A DNA stretch of 64,000 bases from Acetobacterium woodii DSM 1030 (lineage in GTDB: Bacteria > Bacillota > Clostridia > Eubacteriales > Eubacteriaceae): contig NC_016894.1 of the NCBI RefSeq assembly GCF_000247605.1, positions 2,717,732 through 2,781,731 of the forward strand. The letters are read 5' to 3'. The translations under genes and the position numbers were made by a program. Numbering within the stretch: the stretch's first letter is position 1; each line of letters opens with the position of its first letter. Positions 27,417 through 35,868 of this stretch are shown here, piece after piece. The notes under the pieces were generated by a model, which was not told the DNA's origin, ran no database searches, and saw only the letters and a list, made by a program, of their open reading frames with translations.

Positions 27417-28730
27417 CTATTTTTGGCCTTTTGCAGCATTCATAAAGCGACGTTGATAACTGATAACCTGATTCGTCGATGTAAACCGAGCCAGATAATT
27501 AGGTTCAGCGGTGATCACCAATTTGTGATGCATATCGATAAATTCGGGTTCACACATCAATTTATCAATATCCGGATAATTAAACGGTCCTTCCATGGAG
27601 CAAACAATCAAACGGGTATCTTTTAAATTGCAATTTTTGAGCAGTCGCAGATTATGTCGCATCGAATCCAGACCATCCTGACCTTCGGCATCTTCAAAAT
27701 GGCGATACTTGATAATCCCCTGTCCTAATGCATAAACGTTCTCAAGAGCCATTAATTTATCTTCCTGGGTATAGTAATCACAAGCGATAAAATAATTTCG
27801 CAATGTTTCCAAATGCCTTTTATCATGGGTGGCATCATAACAAGCAATCATTTTCTTAATTTCTTCTGATTGAATTAAGCGATGCCGTACAAAAGAATTA
27901 ATAAAATAAGGTTTAGCTTGAAGTGCCAATTGGGTTTGGAAAGGCTCAAACATCAAAGTAAAATTAACCCGGTAACCCTGCTCTTGTAATTTCAGTGCCA
28001 GACTATGACCATGTAGCGCCCCTTCGGTCTTAACCTGATCTTGCCGTACATTTAATTTCTGATCACCTTCCAAAAGCTGTTTATAATTGTCTTTGGTTAC
28101 CGCCCCAGTATGAGGCACTTTTATGACGACCCGATATTCTGATAACATTTCTTTGAATTTTGCAGCTTCATCCAAAATTTTATTAAAATCGGTTTCAAAA
28201 GGATTATTTAATTCAACACTAATATCACAACCAGGACCTAGAATTCTGGCTATTTCACTCATGACCTCATCACGATTTTTATAAAGTCCATTGATGTTTG
28301 CTTTGGGGTTATTAATAAATAAATCATAGATGATTCCCGGATTGCAGGTTAGGTTTGCAATTAGCGGTGCAATCGGCTCTACCTCATAGGGATTGGCACT
28401 GTCCGCCGAAAAAAGAACCTTTGTTGGTCTCAATTCGCCATTTTTATCATAACTGATATCTCTTGCCAGATTGATCCGTAAAACACCTTCCTTTTCAAAA
28501 ATAAATTCTTTTTTAAATCCCGCTGGTGTTTCGCCCTCGGGAACCTTAAAGGTCTTCATTACATTTTTAAATTCGTCGGTAACGCCAATAAATTTTACTT
28601 TTCTATTTAAACTTTCAAATTCTTCTGCCGATAATTTGCTCTTCATCATATAATGAACGAAATCTTCTTCCCCCGAAATTATTTGTGCATCCAATGATGA
28701 TAAATTTGCTTTTATAATATTTTTACTCAT
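27417..28730 (-). CDS. Long transaldolase/FSA-superfamily protein
   Basis: 437 residues, much longer than bacterial transaldolases (about 215-320). The barrel is recognisable. FSADSANPYEVEP matches the first strand with the conserved Asp, and LTCNPGIIYDL matches TTNPSLI. VVIKVPHTG carries the Schiff-base Lys, and NFTLMFEPFQTQLALQAK...FVRHR matches NVTLIFSANQALLA...FVGR. An insertion of about 30 residues separates the Lys strand from the NFTLMF strand, and there are N- and C-terminal extensions of about 100 residues each. It probably transfers or cleaves dihydroxyacetone units on an unusual substrate. It is second in the operon, after a pentulose-type kinase; GGAGGG precedes the ATG. Confidence 0.75.
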   Translation of the reverse strand: MSKNIIKANLSSLDAQIISGEEDFVHYMMKSKLSAEEFESLNRKVKFIGVTDEFKNVMKTFKVPEGETPAGFKKEFIFEKEGVLRINLARDISYDKNGELRPTKVLFSADSANPYEVEPIAPLIANLTCNPGIIYDLFINNPKANINGLYKNRDEVMSEIARILGPGCDISVELNNPFETDFNKILDEAAKFKEMLSEYRVVIKVPHTGAVTKDNYKQLLEGDQKLNVRQDQVKTEGALHGHSLALKLQEQGYRVNFTLMFEPFQTQLALQAKPYFINSFVRHRLIQSEEIKKMIACYDATHDKRHLETLRNYFIACDYYTQEDKLMALENVYALGQGIIKYRHFEDAEGQDGLDSMRHNLRLLKNCNLKDTRLIVCSMEGPFNYPDIDKLMCEPEFIDMHHKLVITAEPNYLARFTSTNQVISYQRRFMNAAKGQK

Positions 28731-28803
28731 TTAACCCTCCTGATCCAATTTAATTCTATATTTAGGGGCTCCCTTATAAAAAAGCATCCCCACCAGATGT
28801 TCT

Positions 28804-30348
28804 TTATTTATTAATATAATTAACCATATCGTGAACTAGATCGCTAACCATTGGCCATAATGCCATATATTTTTCAAAGTAAAATTGGTAGTCATCATAA
28901 TTCGATTGAATTGGTGTATAAACTTTGTCCACTGCAACCATATTATTGGCGGCTTCTTCAATCGATGCATACAATCCCGATCCAACGGCGCCAGCCATTG
29001 CATCGCCCAGGCATCCGGCACTTTGACTTTCTTTTGTAATATAAATTGGAATTCCCATGACATCAGCGTGCATTTGCATCCAAAAATCAGATTGTGCCAT
29101 ACCACCACAGGCATAAATTTTCTCAACTTTATAACCCGAATCGGCCATCGCTTTAATGCAATGGGCCGCGCCAAATGTTACACCCTCCATAATCGAACGG
29201 GCAATATGACTTATTTCATGGCCCAGTGATAGACCAACAAACATCCCTCGAGCAAGCGAATCTGAATACGGAGCGCGGTTACCCTGGAAATAGTCCAACA
29301 TGATCAAACCATTTGAACCAATCGGAATCTCAGCCGCATACTTGTCCATAATTTGATAAAGGGTGGTTCCCTTTGCTTCTGCTTCATCAAACCACTCCTT
29401 TGGTGCTAAATTATTTCTAAACCAGGCGATTACTGAGCCTGACGATGCTTGCCCTCCTTCGACTAAACTAGTACCATCGATCGCACAATTAGGATAAGCA
29501 CCATTGACTCCTTCGCTGTGGAATTCAACTTCTGAAAGTCCGAATAAACAGGTTGAACTGCCACCAATCATTGCCATTCCTCCCGCCGTAACGCTACCGA
29601 CACCTAACATGCAGGCACAAGCATCAAAGGCACCTTCGATTACTAAGGTATTTTCTGATAGTCCTAAAACAGAAGCGGTTTCTTTTGAAACTTTACCTAA
29701 GGTTTCCCCTGTTTTTAAAATTTGTTCCGGAAGTTTATCCATCAGATCTTCCAATCCAATTAATTCGTAAAAGTCTTTTTGCCATCCGCCAGCAGGTTCA
29801 TCGTAAAACCACCGAAATGCTGCAATTGAATTATCAACTGTTTTTTGTCCAGTTAATTTCCAATTCATCCAACTGGTGTATTCAAGTACCGTTTCCGTGT
29901 TATTCCAAATTTCCGCTTCGTTTTCTTTAATCCACATGCATTTGGGAATCAAACTTTCGGCTGGCACTCCTGATAGATAATAACGATTCATGCGATGATT
30001 TGCGTTTGTGATTTTTTCGGCCTGAGAAGCAGCTCGTACATCCATCCATAAAATAGGTCGCCGCAGAATCTGATCGTTTTTATCCAATAATACCACCGTA
30101 CTTGTTGTTGCATCACAAGTAATGGCGACAATTTCTTTCGGATCAACCTTTGAATTCTTGATCGCAGCCGGAATCGCGGTTTTCATGGCGTTCCACCAAT
30201 CTCCATCATCCTGTTCTGCCCAACCACTTTTGGGATAATAGGTATCATATTCAACAACTTCATATCCCATATTTTTCCCTTTTTCGTCAAAAACTGCGAC
30301 GCGAAGACTCCCCGTTCCACCGTCAACACCCATAAAATACTTACTCAC
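28804..30348 (-). CDS. FGGY-family ketose (pentulose-type) kinase
   Basis: 514 residues. Phosphate-1 motif GVDGGTGSLR is intact; CDATTSTVVLLD and WMDVRA, the catalytic Asp in EGAFDACACMLG, phosphate-2 GGSSTCLFG and the adenosine motif CGGMAQSDFWMQ are all present, so it should be active. The motif context is that of the ribulokinase/pentulose group rather than glycerol kinase. The start is GTG, supported by AGGAGG eight bases upstream. It is the first gene of the long minus-strand operon and most likely phosphorylates the ketose that the transaldolase-like and dehydrogenase genes downstream process. Confidence 0.85.
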   Translation of the reverse strand: MSKYFMGVDGGTGSLRVAVFDEKGKNMGYEVVEYDTYYPKSGWAEQDDGDWWNAMKTAIPAAIKNSKVDPKEIVAITCDATTSTVVLLDKNDQILRRPILWMDVRAASQAEKITNANHRMNRYYLSGVPAESLIPKCMWIKENEAEIWNNTETVLEYTSWMNWKLTGQKTVDNSIAAFRWFYDEPAGGWQKDFYELIGLEDLMDKLPEQILKTGETLGKVSKETASVLGLSENTLVIEGAFDACACMLGVGSVTAGGMAMIGGSSTCLFGLSEVEFHSEGVNGAYPNCAIDGTSLVEGGQASSGSVIAWFRNNLAPKEWFDEAEAKGTTLYQIMDKYAAEIPIGSNGLIMLDYFQGNRAPYSDSLARGMFVGLSLGHEISHIARSIMEGVTFGAAHCIKAMADSGYKVEKIYACGGMAQSDFWMQMHADVMGIPIYITKESQSAGCLGDAMAGAVGSGLYASIEEAANNMVAVDKVYTPIQSNYDDYQFYFEKYMALWPMVSDLVHDMVNYINK

Positions 30349-30822
30349 ATTACAATCCTCCTTTTAATTTTTTAAACTAACAGCGAATGTTTTTCCTATC
30401 AATATAACAAACCCACTTTGTTGCAGACGTTTACTTCTGTTTCCCGAAATTTGAGCAAACTACATAATTAATTAGAGGTTTATACCTATTAATTATTAAC
30501 CCCCTTCATCGACCTTATTCCTCCAAAGGATCTGATTCAAATCTTACGTTTTTTACTTAATTCAAAGAAGTAACTTGATAGCTTAAATTTTATAGTATCG
30601 ATGGTTTTCTGTATATATTTCTAAAATACGTAAAATAAAGCCTATTTTAGTTCAGATAAATAATCGCACTTGTATCGTTAAACCAAAAATGTAATCGCTT
30701 AATTATTTCAATAACCTGAATTAATCTTCTTTATCCAGCCAATTTTCTCTCTCAAGCGATTTTACAAACAAAAAAGCGCTCCATTTAGGCAATATCATTA
30801 AGTGAAATGAATTTCAAATGAT

Positions 30823-30868
30823 AAGAAGAAGAAGTTTAACGAATAAAAGTCATAAACTTCTTCTTTTT
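30823..30868 (+). terminator. Orphan plus-strand terminator-like hairpin
   Basis: Arms AAGAAGAAGTTTA and TAAACTTCTTCTT are followed by TTTTGT on the plus strand. No plus-strand gene lies upstream in the intergenic region, so it may end an unannotated small transcript starting between 30350 and 30800, or be fortuitous. Confidence 0.5.
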
Positions 30869-31076
30869 GTATTCTTATTAAATTTTAAGCATGGCAAAAA
30901 GACAGCATCCCTTCTGCCTAATTGATTTATTACGCTATTTAAACTACTCTGTATAAGAAGCCTCAACATTGCTCTACTTTGATGTCCCTAAAAAAATTGC
31001 GACCTGGGTAAATGGACTTGCACATGAGTGCTTCCATTTTTTAACTACTTTTCAAACTTTTTATGTTCTATAGCAT

Positions 31077-31113
31077 AAAAAAAGGGTCTTATGCTTTTGT
31101 AAACATAAGACTC
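31077..31113 (-). terminator. Terminator of the DUF4153 gene
   Basis: Arms GTCTTATG (31086-31093) and CATAAGAC (31104-31111) with extra G/C pairs at the foot, followed on the minus strand by seven T (31077-31083). Confidence 0.75.
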
Positions 31114-31226
31114 TTCTGATTTTCTTAACTTAATGACCTTGCCCCATTTAGATGCTAGGTCTGGATCTATTTAATTAAAGTGATTCACCCAATTCTGGCT
31201 ACGATATTTCCATTAGAATATCTATC

Positions 31227-33026
31227 CTATCGAATTTTGATTAAAACATAAAAGCTACCATTACCTCCATTGACCTGATCTGACTTTTCAATATTTAAAT
31301 TTTTTGCCACTAAGGCAATCGTCGCTTCGTTGTTTTCTTTAATAAATGTCGCCTCATTAGCTGTTAAAGCAGTTTTGTTTAGCTGACTATTTTCAGTCGC
31401 AACAGTATTATAATAATCAAATACTTCTTTCATATTAATTTGAATCAGGTCCTGATTTGTTTCATCTGTTAATTTTAGGATTTTAAAGTCAGCGGTTTTA
31501 TCCCAGGAGAGTGTGTATTTTTTTCCATTTATCTTAAAATAGCTAATATCTGACTCGATCTTTTGATCCTGTTCATAAAAATCGATCTCAACAAGTGTAT
31601 CATAATTGGAGATGTCAATTGGTTCTTGTCTATCCAAATTGAGAAAAACCGAATCCTTTAAACGATTACTCTTCTCATCATAATAAAATCCAAAGGTATT
31701 ATAAAAATCTCTATCGATATCAAAATTTTCACCCAAATAAGGGATATTTTTTGAATACTCCATCATAACCAGATAATCTACCGTTTCGGCAATAATTTTC
31801 TGATCCCTTTCAGATAACGATGTATTTGCCACCACAACATCCCCGGTTTGTAACATTCCATTGCGCCCAAGAACATTCGTCAGTCGATCGATCTGATTCG
31901 TTCGACTGATCGTAAACGCATCCACCGGTGGGATTAAGGAAAACAGCAAAATGCCAATCAGCACTGCCGCAATAATTCCGTTTTTACGGACCCCATTAAC
32001 ACTCATAACAACTCCAGAAATTGCCGCAAAAATGCCAAAAATAATTACATAATAACGGCTATACGTGATTCCGGTATCCTGAATTTTTAAAACGGATGCC
32101 GCAATTTGAAACAAAACAATCGGTATTAACAGCTTGGGAAAAACTTTTCTAAACCAAACTGCAAATTTGTTTTCGAAATTACTGGCCAGAATATAAATTA
32201 AAATAACTGTTACGGCAAATCCTATCAACATCGGTTCCAACAAATTATCGGTCCAAAAACTTCCAGTGATATTTTTGATAATATAAACAATCAAAATGAC
32301 TGTATACATAAAAATTAAAGGAATCAAAATATAAGAAATAAGAATCTCTAGAAATTTAGGACATGAACAAGCATTTTCTAACTTTTTTCGGTTATGCTTC
32401 AATTTTTCTGACGATCGGTTTTTGTCCGAAGCTCCCGGATAAACAGGCCCCAGCGATAAAAAATAAACGGGTGCAAACAGAAAACCGATCACATTAAGAG
32501 TATGTATAAATGCCTTATCTGAAACCGCCCAAAGAAGCTGATCGATCGCGGTAATAATCACTACACATCCTAAAAAAAGTACGCCTGCAAAAAGTGCTGT
32601 CATAAAAAACGCTTTAAACGAAGCCATAAAACTTTCATTGAAACTGAGCTCGCTTTTGATCACAGGCACCCAAATATAAGCTACCAATAAAATTAGCAAA
32701 ATCACCCCCGTGCGCACCTCAATTTCCACTCCGATAGTCGTCTTATCTTCGACCAAAAGAAAGTAACCTAACGTCAGAATCAATGCCATTCCCATCGTCA
32801 AAAACCAGGATAATCGGGTATTAAAAAAACGCTCCCAAAAAACCTGAAGCGTCATCCCCAAAAATCCTCCCATCAAAAAAGTTAATAACCATTTTGAATA
32901 GTCTACATTCTGATTGATCGACATCGCATTGATAATTGCCGCCGCCACTAAAAAAATAACAGTTAGCGGATACCGCGACAAGGCTTCCACCAATTGACTA
33001 AGTTTTTCTAAAATTTTTTTAATCAT
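31227..33026 (-). CDS. DUF4153-family membrane protein
   Basis: 599 residues. About ten to eleven hydrophobic helices fill the first 370 residues, followed by a soluble C-terminal region of about 220 residues (outside or cytoplasmic side not determined). The pattern of helices with conserved WLLTFLMGGFLGM and the helix break matches DUF4153, a family of unknown function. The gene stands alone, with its own terminator, downstream of the EAL protein gene on the same strand (69 bp apart). No catalytic motif is visible. Confidence 0.7.
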   Translation of the reverse strand: MIKKILEKLSQLVEALSRYPLTVIFLVAAAIINAMSINQNVDYSKWLLTFLMGGFLGMTLQVFWERFFNTRLSWFLTMGMALILTLGYFLLVEDKTTIGVEIEVRTGVILLILLVAYIWVPVIKSELSFNESFMASFKAFFMTALFAGVLFLGCVVIITAIDQLLWAVSDKAFIHTLNVIGFLFAPVYFLSLGPVYPGASDKNRSSEKLKHNRKKLENACSCPKFLEILISYILIPLIFMYTVILIVYIIKNITGSFWTDNLLEPMLIGFAVTVILIYILASNFENKFAVWFRKVFPKLLIPIVLFQIAASVLKIQDTGITYSRYYVIIFGIFAAISGVVMSVNGVRKNGIIAAVLIGILLFSLIPPVDAFTISRTNQIDRLTNVLGRNGMLQTGDVVVANTSLSERDQKIIAETVDYLVMMEYSKNIPYLGENFDIDRDFYNTFGFYYDEKSNRLKDSVFLNLDRQEPIDISNYDTLVEIDFYEQDQKIESDISYFKINGKKYTLSWDKTADFKILKLTDETNQDLIQINMKEVFDYYNTVATENSQLNKTALTANEATFIKENNEATIALVAKNLNIEKSDQVNGGNGSFYVLIKIR

Positions 33027-33095
33027 TGCCTTCTCTCCCTATTACTTAAATTTTAAAATCATCATGACAGTTCTCTGAATTAGGATTAGTTTCCC

Positions 33096-35636
33096 TTAGT
33101 TCTTCTCAAATAATTCTTCGATTGGACACGGCCGCTTAAATAAATAGCCCTGAAGTTCATCCGGTTTAAAGGTTTTAATGATTTCATACTGTGCTTCGGT
33201 TTCCACGCCTTCAACAGTGACTTCAAAAGACAGTTCATGGGCCATTTGAATAATTCCTTTTAACAAGTTACGTGACTTTAAATCATCCAGTCGCCGGGTA
33301 AATGACTGATCAATTTTGATCTTATCGATTGGCAAACACTTGATATAACTAATCGACGAATAACCCGTTCCAAAATCATCAAGCGTGATGGTAAATCCAA
33401 AATTTCTTAATTCTGTCAAAATTGCAGCACCAAATTCTTTATTAGCAATCAAAGCGGTTTCAGTAATTTCGATTTCTAATAAAAATTGCGGTATTCGATA
33501 GCGCTCGATGACATCTTTTAATTTATACAAAATATCTTTGCTGGCAAAATGCTGACCTGATAGATTGATCGCAACAGGAATTTTCCTGGTTATCAAATCA
33601 TACTTGACGATTGTTTCACAAACTTGCTCAATCACATAAAAACCGATATTGATAATTTGACCTGATTGCTCCGCGACATCGATAAAATAGGCTGGCGTTT
33701 TGATTGTCCCATCTTTGTGATTCCAGCGAATTAAAGCCTCCAAACCAACCATTGTAACCCCATCTATTCCATATTTGGGTTGATAATAAAGCATCAGCTC
33801 TTGTTTTTCCATTGCCGTTTCAATTTCTGTTCTAATACAGTTTTCGTGTATGATTTTTTCGATTGTTGTGTGTTTAAAAACGGCCACATTCGAGAGCTCA
33901 TTATTAATTTCTGGCATAATGGCCAATCGGCTATGATACAACAATTCTGTATATGAGCTTGATTGCGACGGATAATAAGCGATTCCAATTTTGTATTTTA
34001 TTATCACCGTAATCAAATCTAAAACAAATGGATGTTCAAAGAATCGGATAATTTCCTTAACCAGGTCGGATTCCACTTCATAAATGCCTTCTGTTGCAAT
34101 TAAAAAATCATTATTTCCGGCTAAGCCAATTAAATCATTTGCTGAAATGATCCTGTTTAAAAAGTCAGCAATCCGTTTAAGGATTGCTTCATAAATTTCT
34201 TTTCCCTGACTATAAGTTAATTCATTTAAATTTGTAATCGTAATATTAAAAAATGTGATTTCTTTATCTAGTGCAAAATTCGTTTTTAGCAGATCAATAA
34301 ATCGTATTTCTGTATAAATACCTATTGCCTGATTATAATTCACCAAGTTAGATATTTTTTCGTTAGCTGCCACCAGCAAGTCGTAATTTTTTGTCAGCGC
34401 TATTTGACTTTCAATCAGCTTTTCTCCTTTTTCTTCAAGCTCAATTTTGTTTTTATATAAATCATCATTTGCTTTTGATAAAGATAAATTCGCTTTTCTG
34501 CGAATTTTTATAATGATTAATAACCCCGATATGATCACCATCAATAATAAAATCATGGTTATAAAAAGGATCACCTGATTATATGTCAGCGTATAATTGT
34601 TTTTAGGATTATTAATAATCTTACTATTTGGTGGTAAATCGGATACTGAAATATTAAACGCTTTCATCCCATAATAATTAAAAATTCGCGCTTCAACCGG
34701 TTTTTCAATTATCGGCAATGTGGTGATGTCGCGACCAGCCGAAAGTTCAAGTATTTCCTTACCCAGGATCGCTCCATGTTGATGAGGTGAGATCACAAAA
34801 CCGCCAATAACCTGATTCGTAATTGATGTTGAGACCCCACAAAATGTTGGCATATTTGTATTGGAGGATAACATATCTGTATATTGATCATGGTTCAGTA
34901 CCCCAAAAGAGCCCGCTGAATAAAGCGCTGTCGCGTTTTTATCATACGCTTTTATCTCATTCGTTTGTTCAAAATAATCGTCAATTGTGATTGAATGGAT
35001 CGTAAAATTAAGATTTATGGGGTTTAAATCTTCATACGCTTTGATGATCTGGGCATAGGTCCCCTTTGTTGTTGCGGTATCCGCTCCGCAAACCAATAGA
35101 TCTTTAATTTGCGGCATTGTGGCATTTAACCATAACAAAAACTCGCGATAGTCAATATTTTGAAGAATTCCTTTGACATCATCAAACGCCATATTCGGAG
35201 GTATTCCGCCATTTACTCCGGCAAATAACACCGGCGTATTCGGAAAAAAATCCTTTTTTAGCGTTAAAATAAGATCAAAAGCCGTATTATCAGTCACGAC
35301 AATATAATCGATGTTCTTCGTTGCATAACTCTTAATGGTTTCAATTTTATTTTGATTCAGCGGATTATCGCGATATGCGTCCAAATATTCTGTATAAATA
35401 TTATATTGACTATCTGGAAGTTGTTCTATAATCCCATGATGCAGTTCATCTGTCCAGGAAAATCCCTGATTGTAAGAATGAATAATTAAAATATTTTCTC
35501 GCGAATCGGTATTTGAACTCTTAACCTGATCAGCAGCAATCGCGTAAAAAATACATATTATCCCCACTAAAAAAAGAATCAATAATATTATTTTAACACG
35601 CATTAAAGTCAGACTTTTTGCATTTGATTTACCCAT
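33096..35636 (-). CDS. ABC_sub_bind sensor with degenerate GGDEF and EAL c-di-GMP phosphodiesterase
   Basis: 846 residues from the ATG at 35636 (GGAGG seven bases upstream). There is an N-terminal membrane anchor, then an extracytoplasmic domain (about 45-340) of the ABC transporter substrate-binding (ABC_sub_bind) type, then a second membrane helix near 360-385. A degenerate GGDEF domain follows (AGNNDF in place of GGDEF). The C-terminal EAL domain keeps EALIRW, the NLSGQHF Asn, EITET, DDFGTGYSS, the KIDQSF Lys and EGVET, so phosphodiesterase activity is expected. It probably couples an external ligand to c-di-GMP breakdown. Confidence 0.88.
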   Translation of the reverse strand: MGKSNAKSLTLMRVKIILLILFLVGIICIFYAIAADQVKSSNTDSRENILIIHSYNQGFSWTDELHHGIIEQLPDSQYNIYTEYLDAYRDNPLNQNKIETIKSYATKNIDYIVVTDNTAFDLILTLKKDFFPNTPVLFAGVNGGIPPNMAFDDVKGILQNIDYREFLLWLNATMPQIKDLLVCGADTATTKGTYAQIIKAYEDLNPINLNFTIHSITIDDYFEQTNEIKAYDKNATALYSAGSFGVLNHDQYTDMLSSNTNMPTFCGVSTSITNQVIGGFVISPHQHGAILGKEILELSAGRDITTLPIIEKPVEARIFNYYGMKAFNISVSDLPPNSKIINNPKNNYTLTYNQVILFITMILLLMVIISGLLIIIKIRRKANLSLSKANDDLYKNKIELEEKGEKLIESQIALTKNYDLLVAANEKISNLVNYNQAIGIYTEIRFIDLLKTNFALDKEITFFNITITNLNELTYSQGKEIYEAILKRIADFLNRIISANDLIGLAGNNDFLIATEGIYEVESDLVKEIIRFFEHPFVLDLITVIIKYKIGIAYYPSQSSSYTELLYHSRLAIMPEINNELSNVAVFKHTTIEKIIHENCIRTEIETAMEKQELMLYYQPKYGIDGVTMVGLEALIRWNHKDGTIKTPAYFIDVAEQSGQIINIGFYVIEQVCETIVKYDLITRKIPVAINLSGQHFASKDILYKLKDVIERYRIPQFLLEIEITETALIANKEFGAAILTELRNFGFTITLDDFGTGYSSISYIKCLPIDKIKIDQSFTRRLDDLKSRNLLKGIIQMAHELSFEVTVEGVETEAQYEIIKTFKPDELQGYLFKRPCPIEELFEKN

Positions 35637-35792
35637 CGCTGCCTCCATTATTCTTTTAGCACGAATTATCAATATTATATTTTAAAAGGTTCTTTAATGA
35701 TTATTATATACCCTTCATAATTATAGTTAAATGTATTTTTCATAAATAACTCGTAGCGATTCCAAATAAAACGCCCTTATCATTATAAGCAC

Positions 35793-35824
35793 AAAAAAAA
35801 TCCCCTTTGATTATCAAAGGGGAT
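35793..35824 (-). terminator. Terminator of the subtilase gene
   Basis: Arms ATCCCCTTTGA (35800-35810) and its complement (35814-35824), with a 3-nt loop, followed on the minus strand by eight T. Confidence 0.88.
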
Positions 35825-35868
35825 ACTGCTTAAATTTATTAATCATTTTTATCATTATTTACGTTTCA

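Larger units (their letters stand above)
30349..31226. other. Long intergenic region (about 880 bp)
   Basis: No credible gene. It contains a plus-strand terminator-like hairpin at 30823-30868 and the minus-strand terminator of the DUF4153 gene at 31084-31113. The promoter of the kinase operon must lie near 30350-30480, but I see no convincing -35/-10 pair. A short open frame near 30970-31070 lacks a start and ribosome site. Confidence 0.5.

Noticed and set aside
26336-28730. Plain housekeeping pyruvate dehydrogenase operon
   Set aside because: Gene order with lplA resembles acetoin dehydrogenase, and the neighbours are sugar genes; acetogens typically use pyruvate:ferredoxin oxidoreductase. 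I left the substrate open instead.
30970-31070. Short plus-strand open frame of about 35 codons in the long intergenic region
   Set aside because: It follows directly on a stop codon, has no start codon with ribosome site and no recognisable homology.
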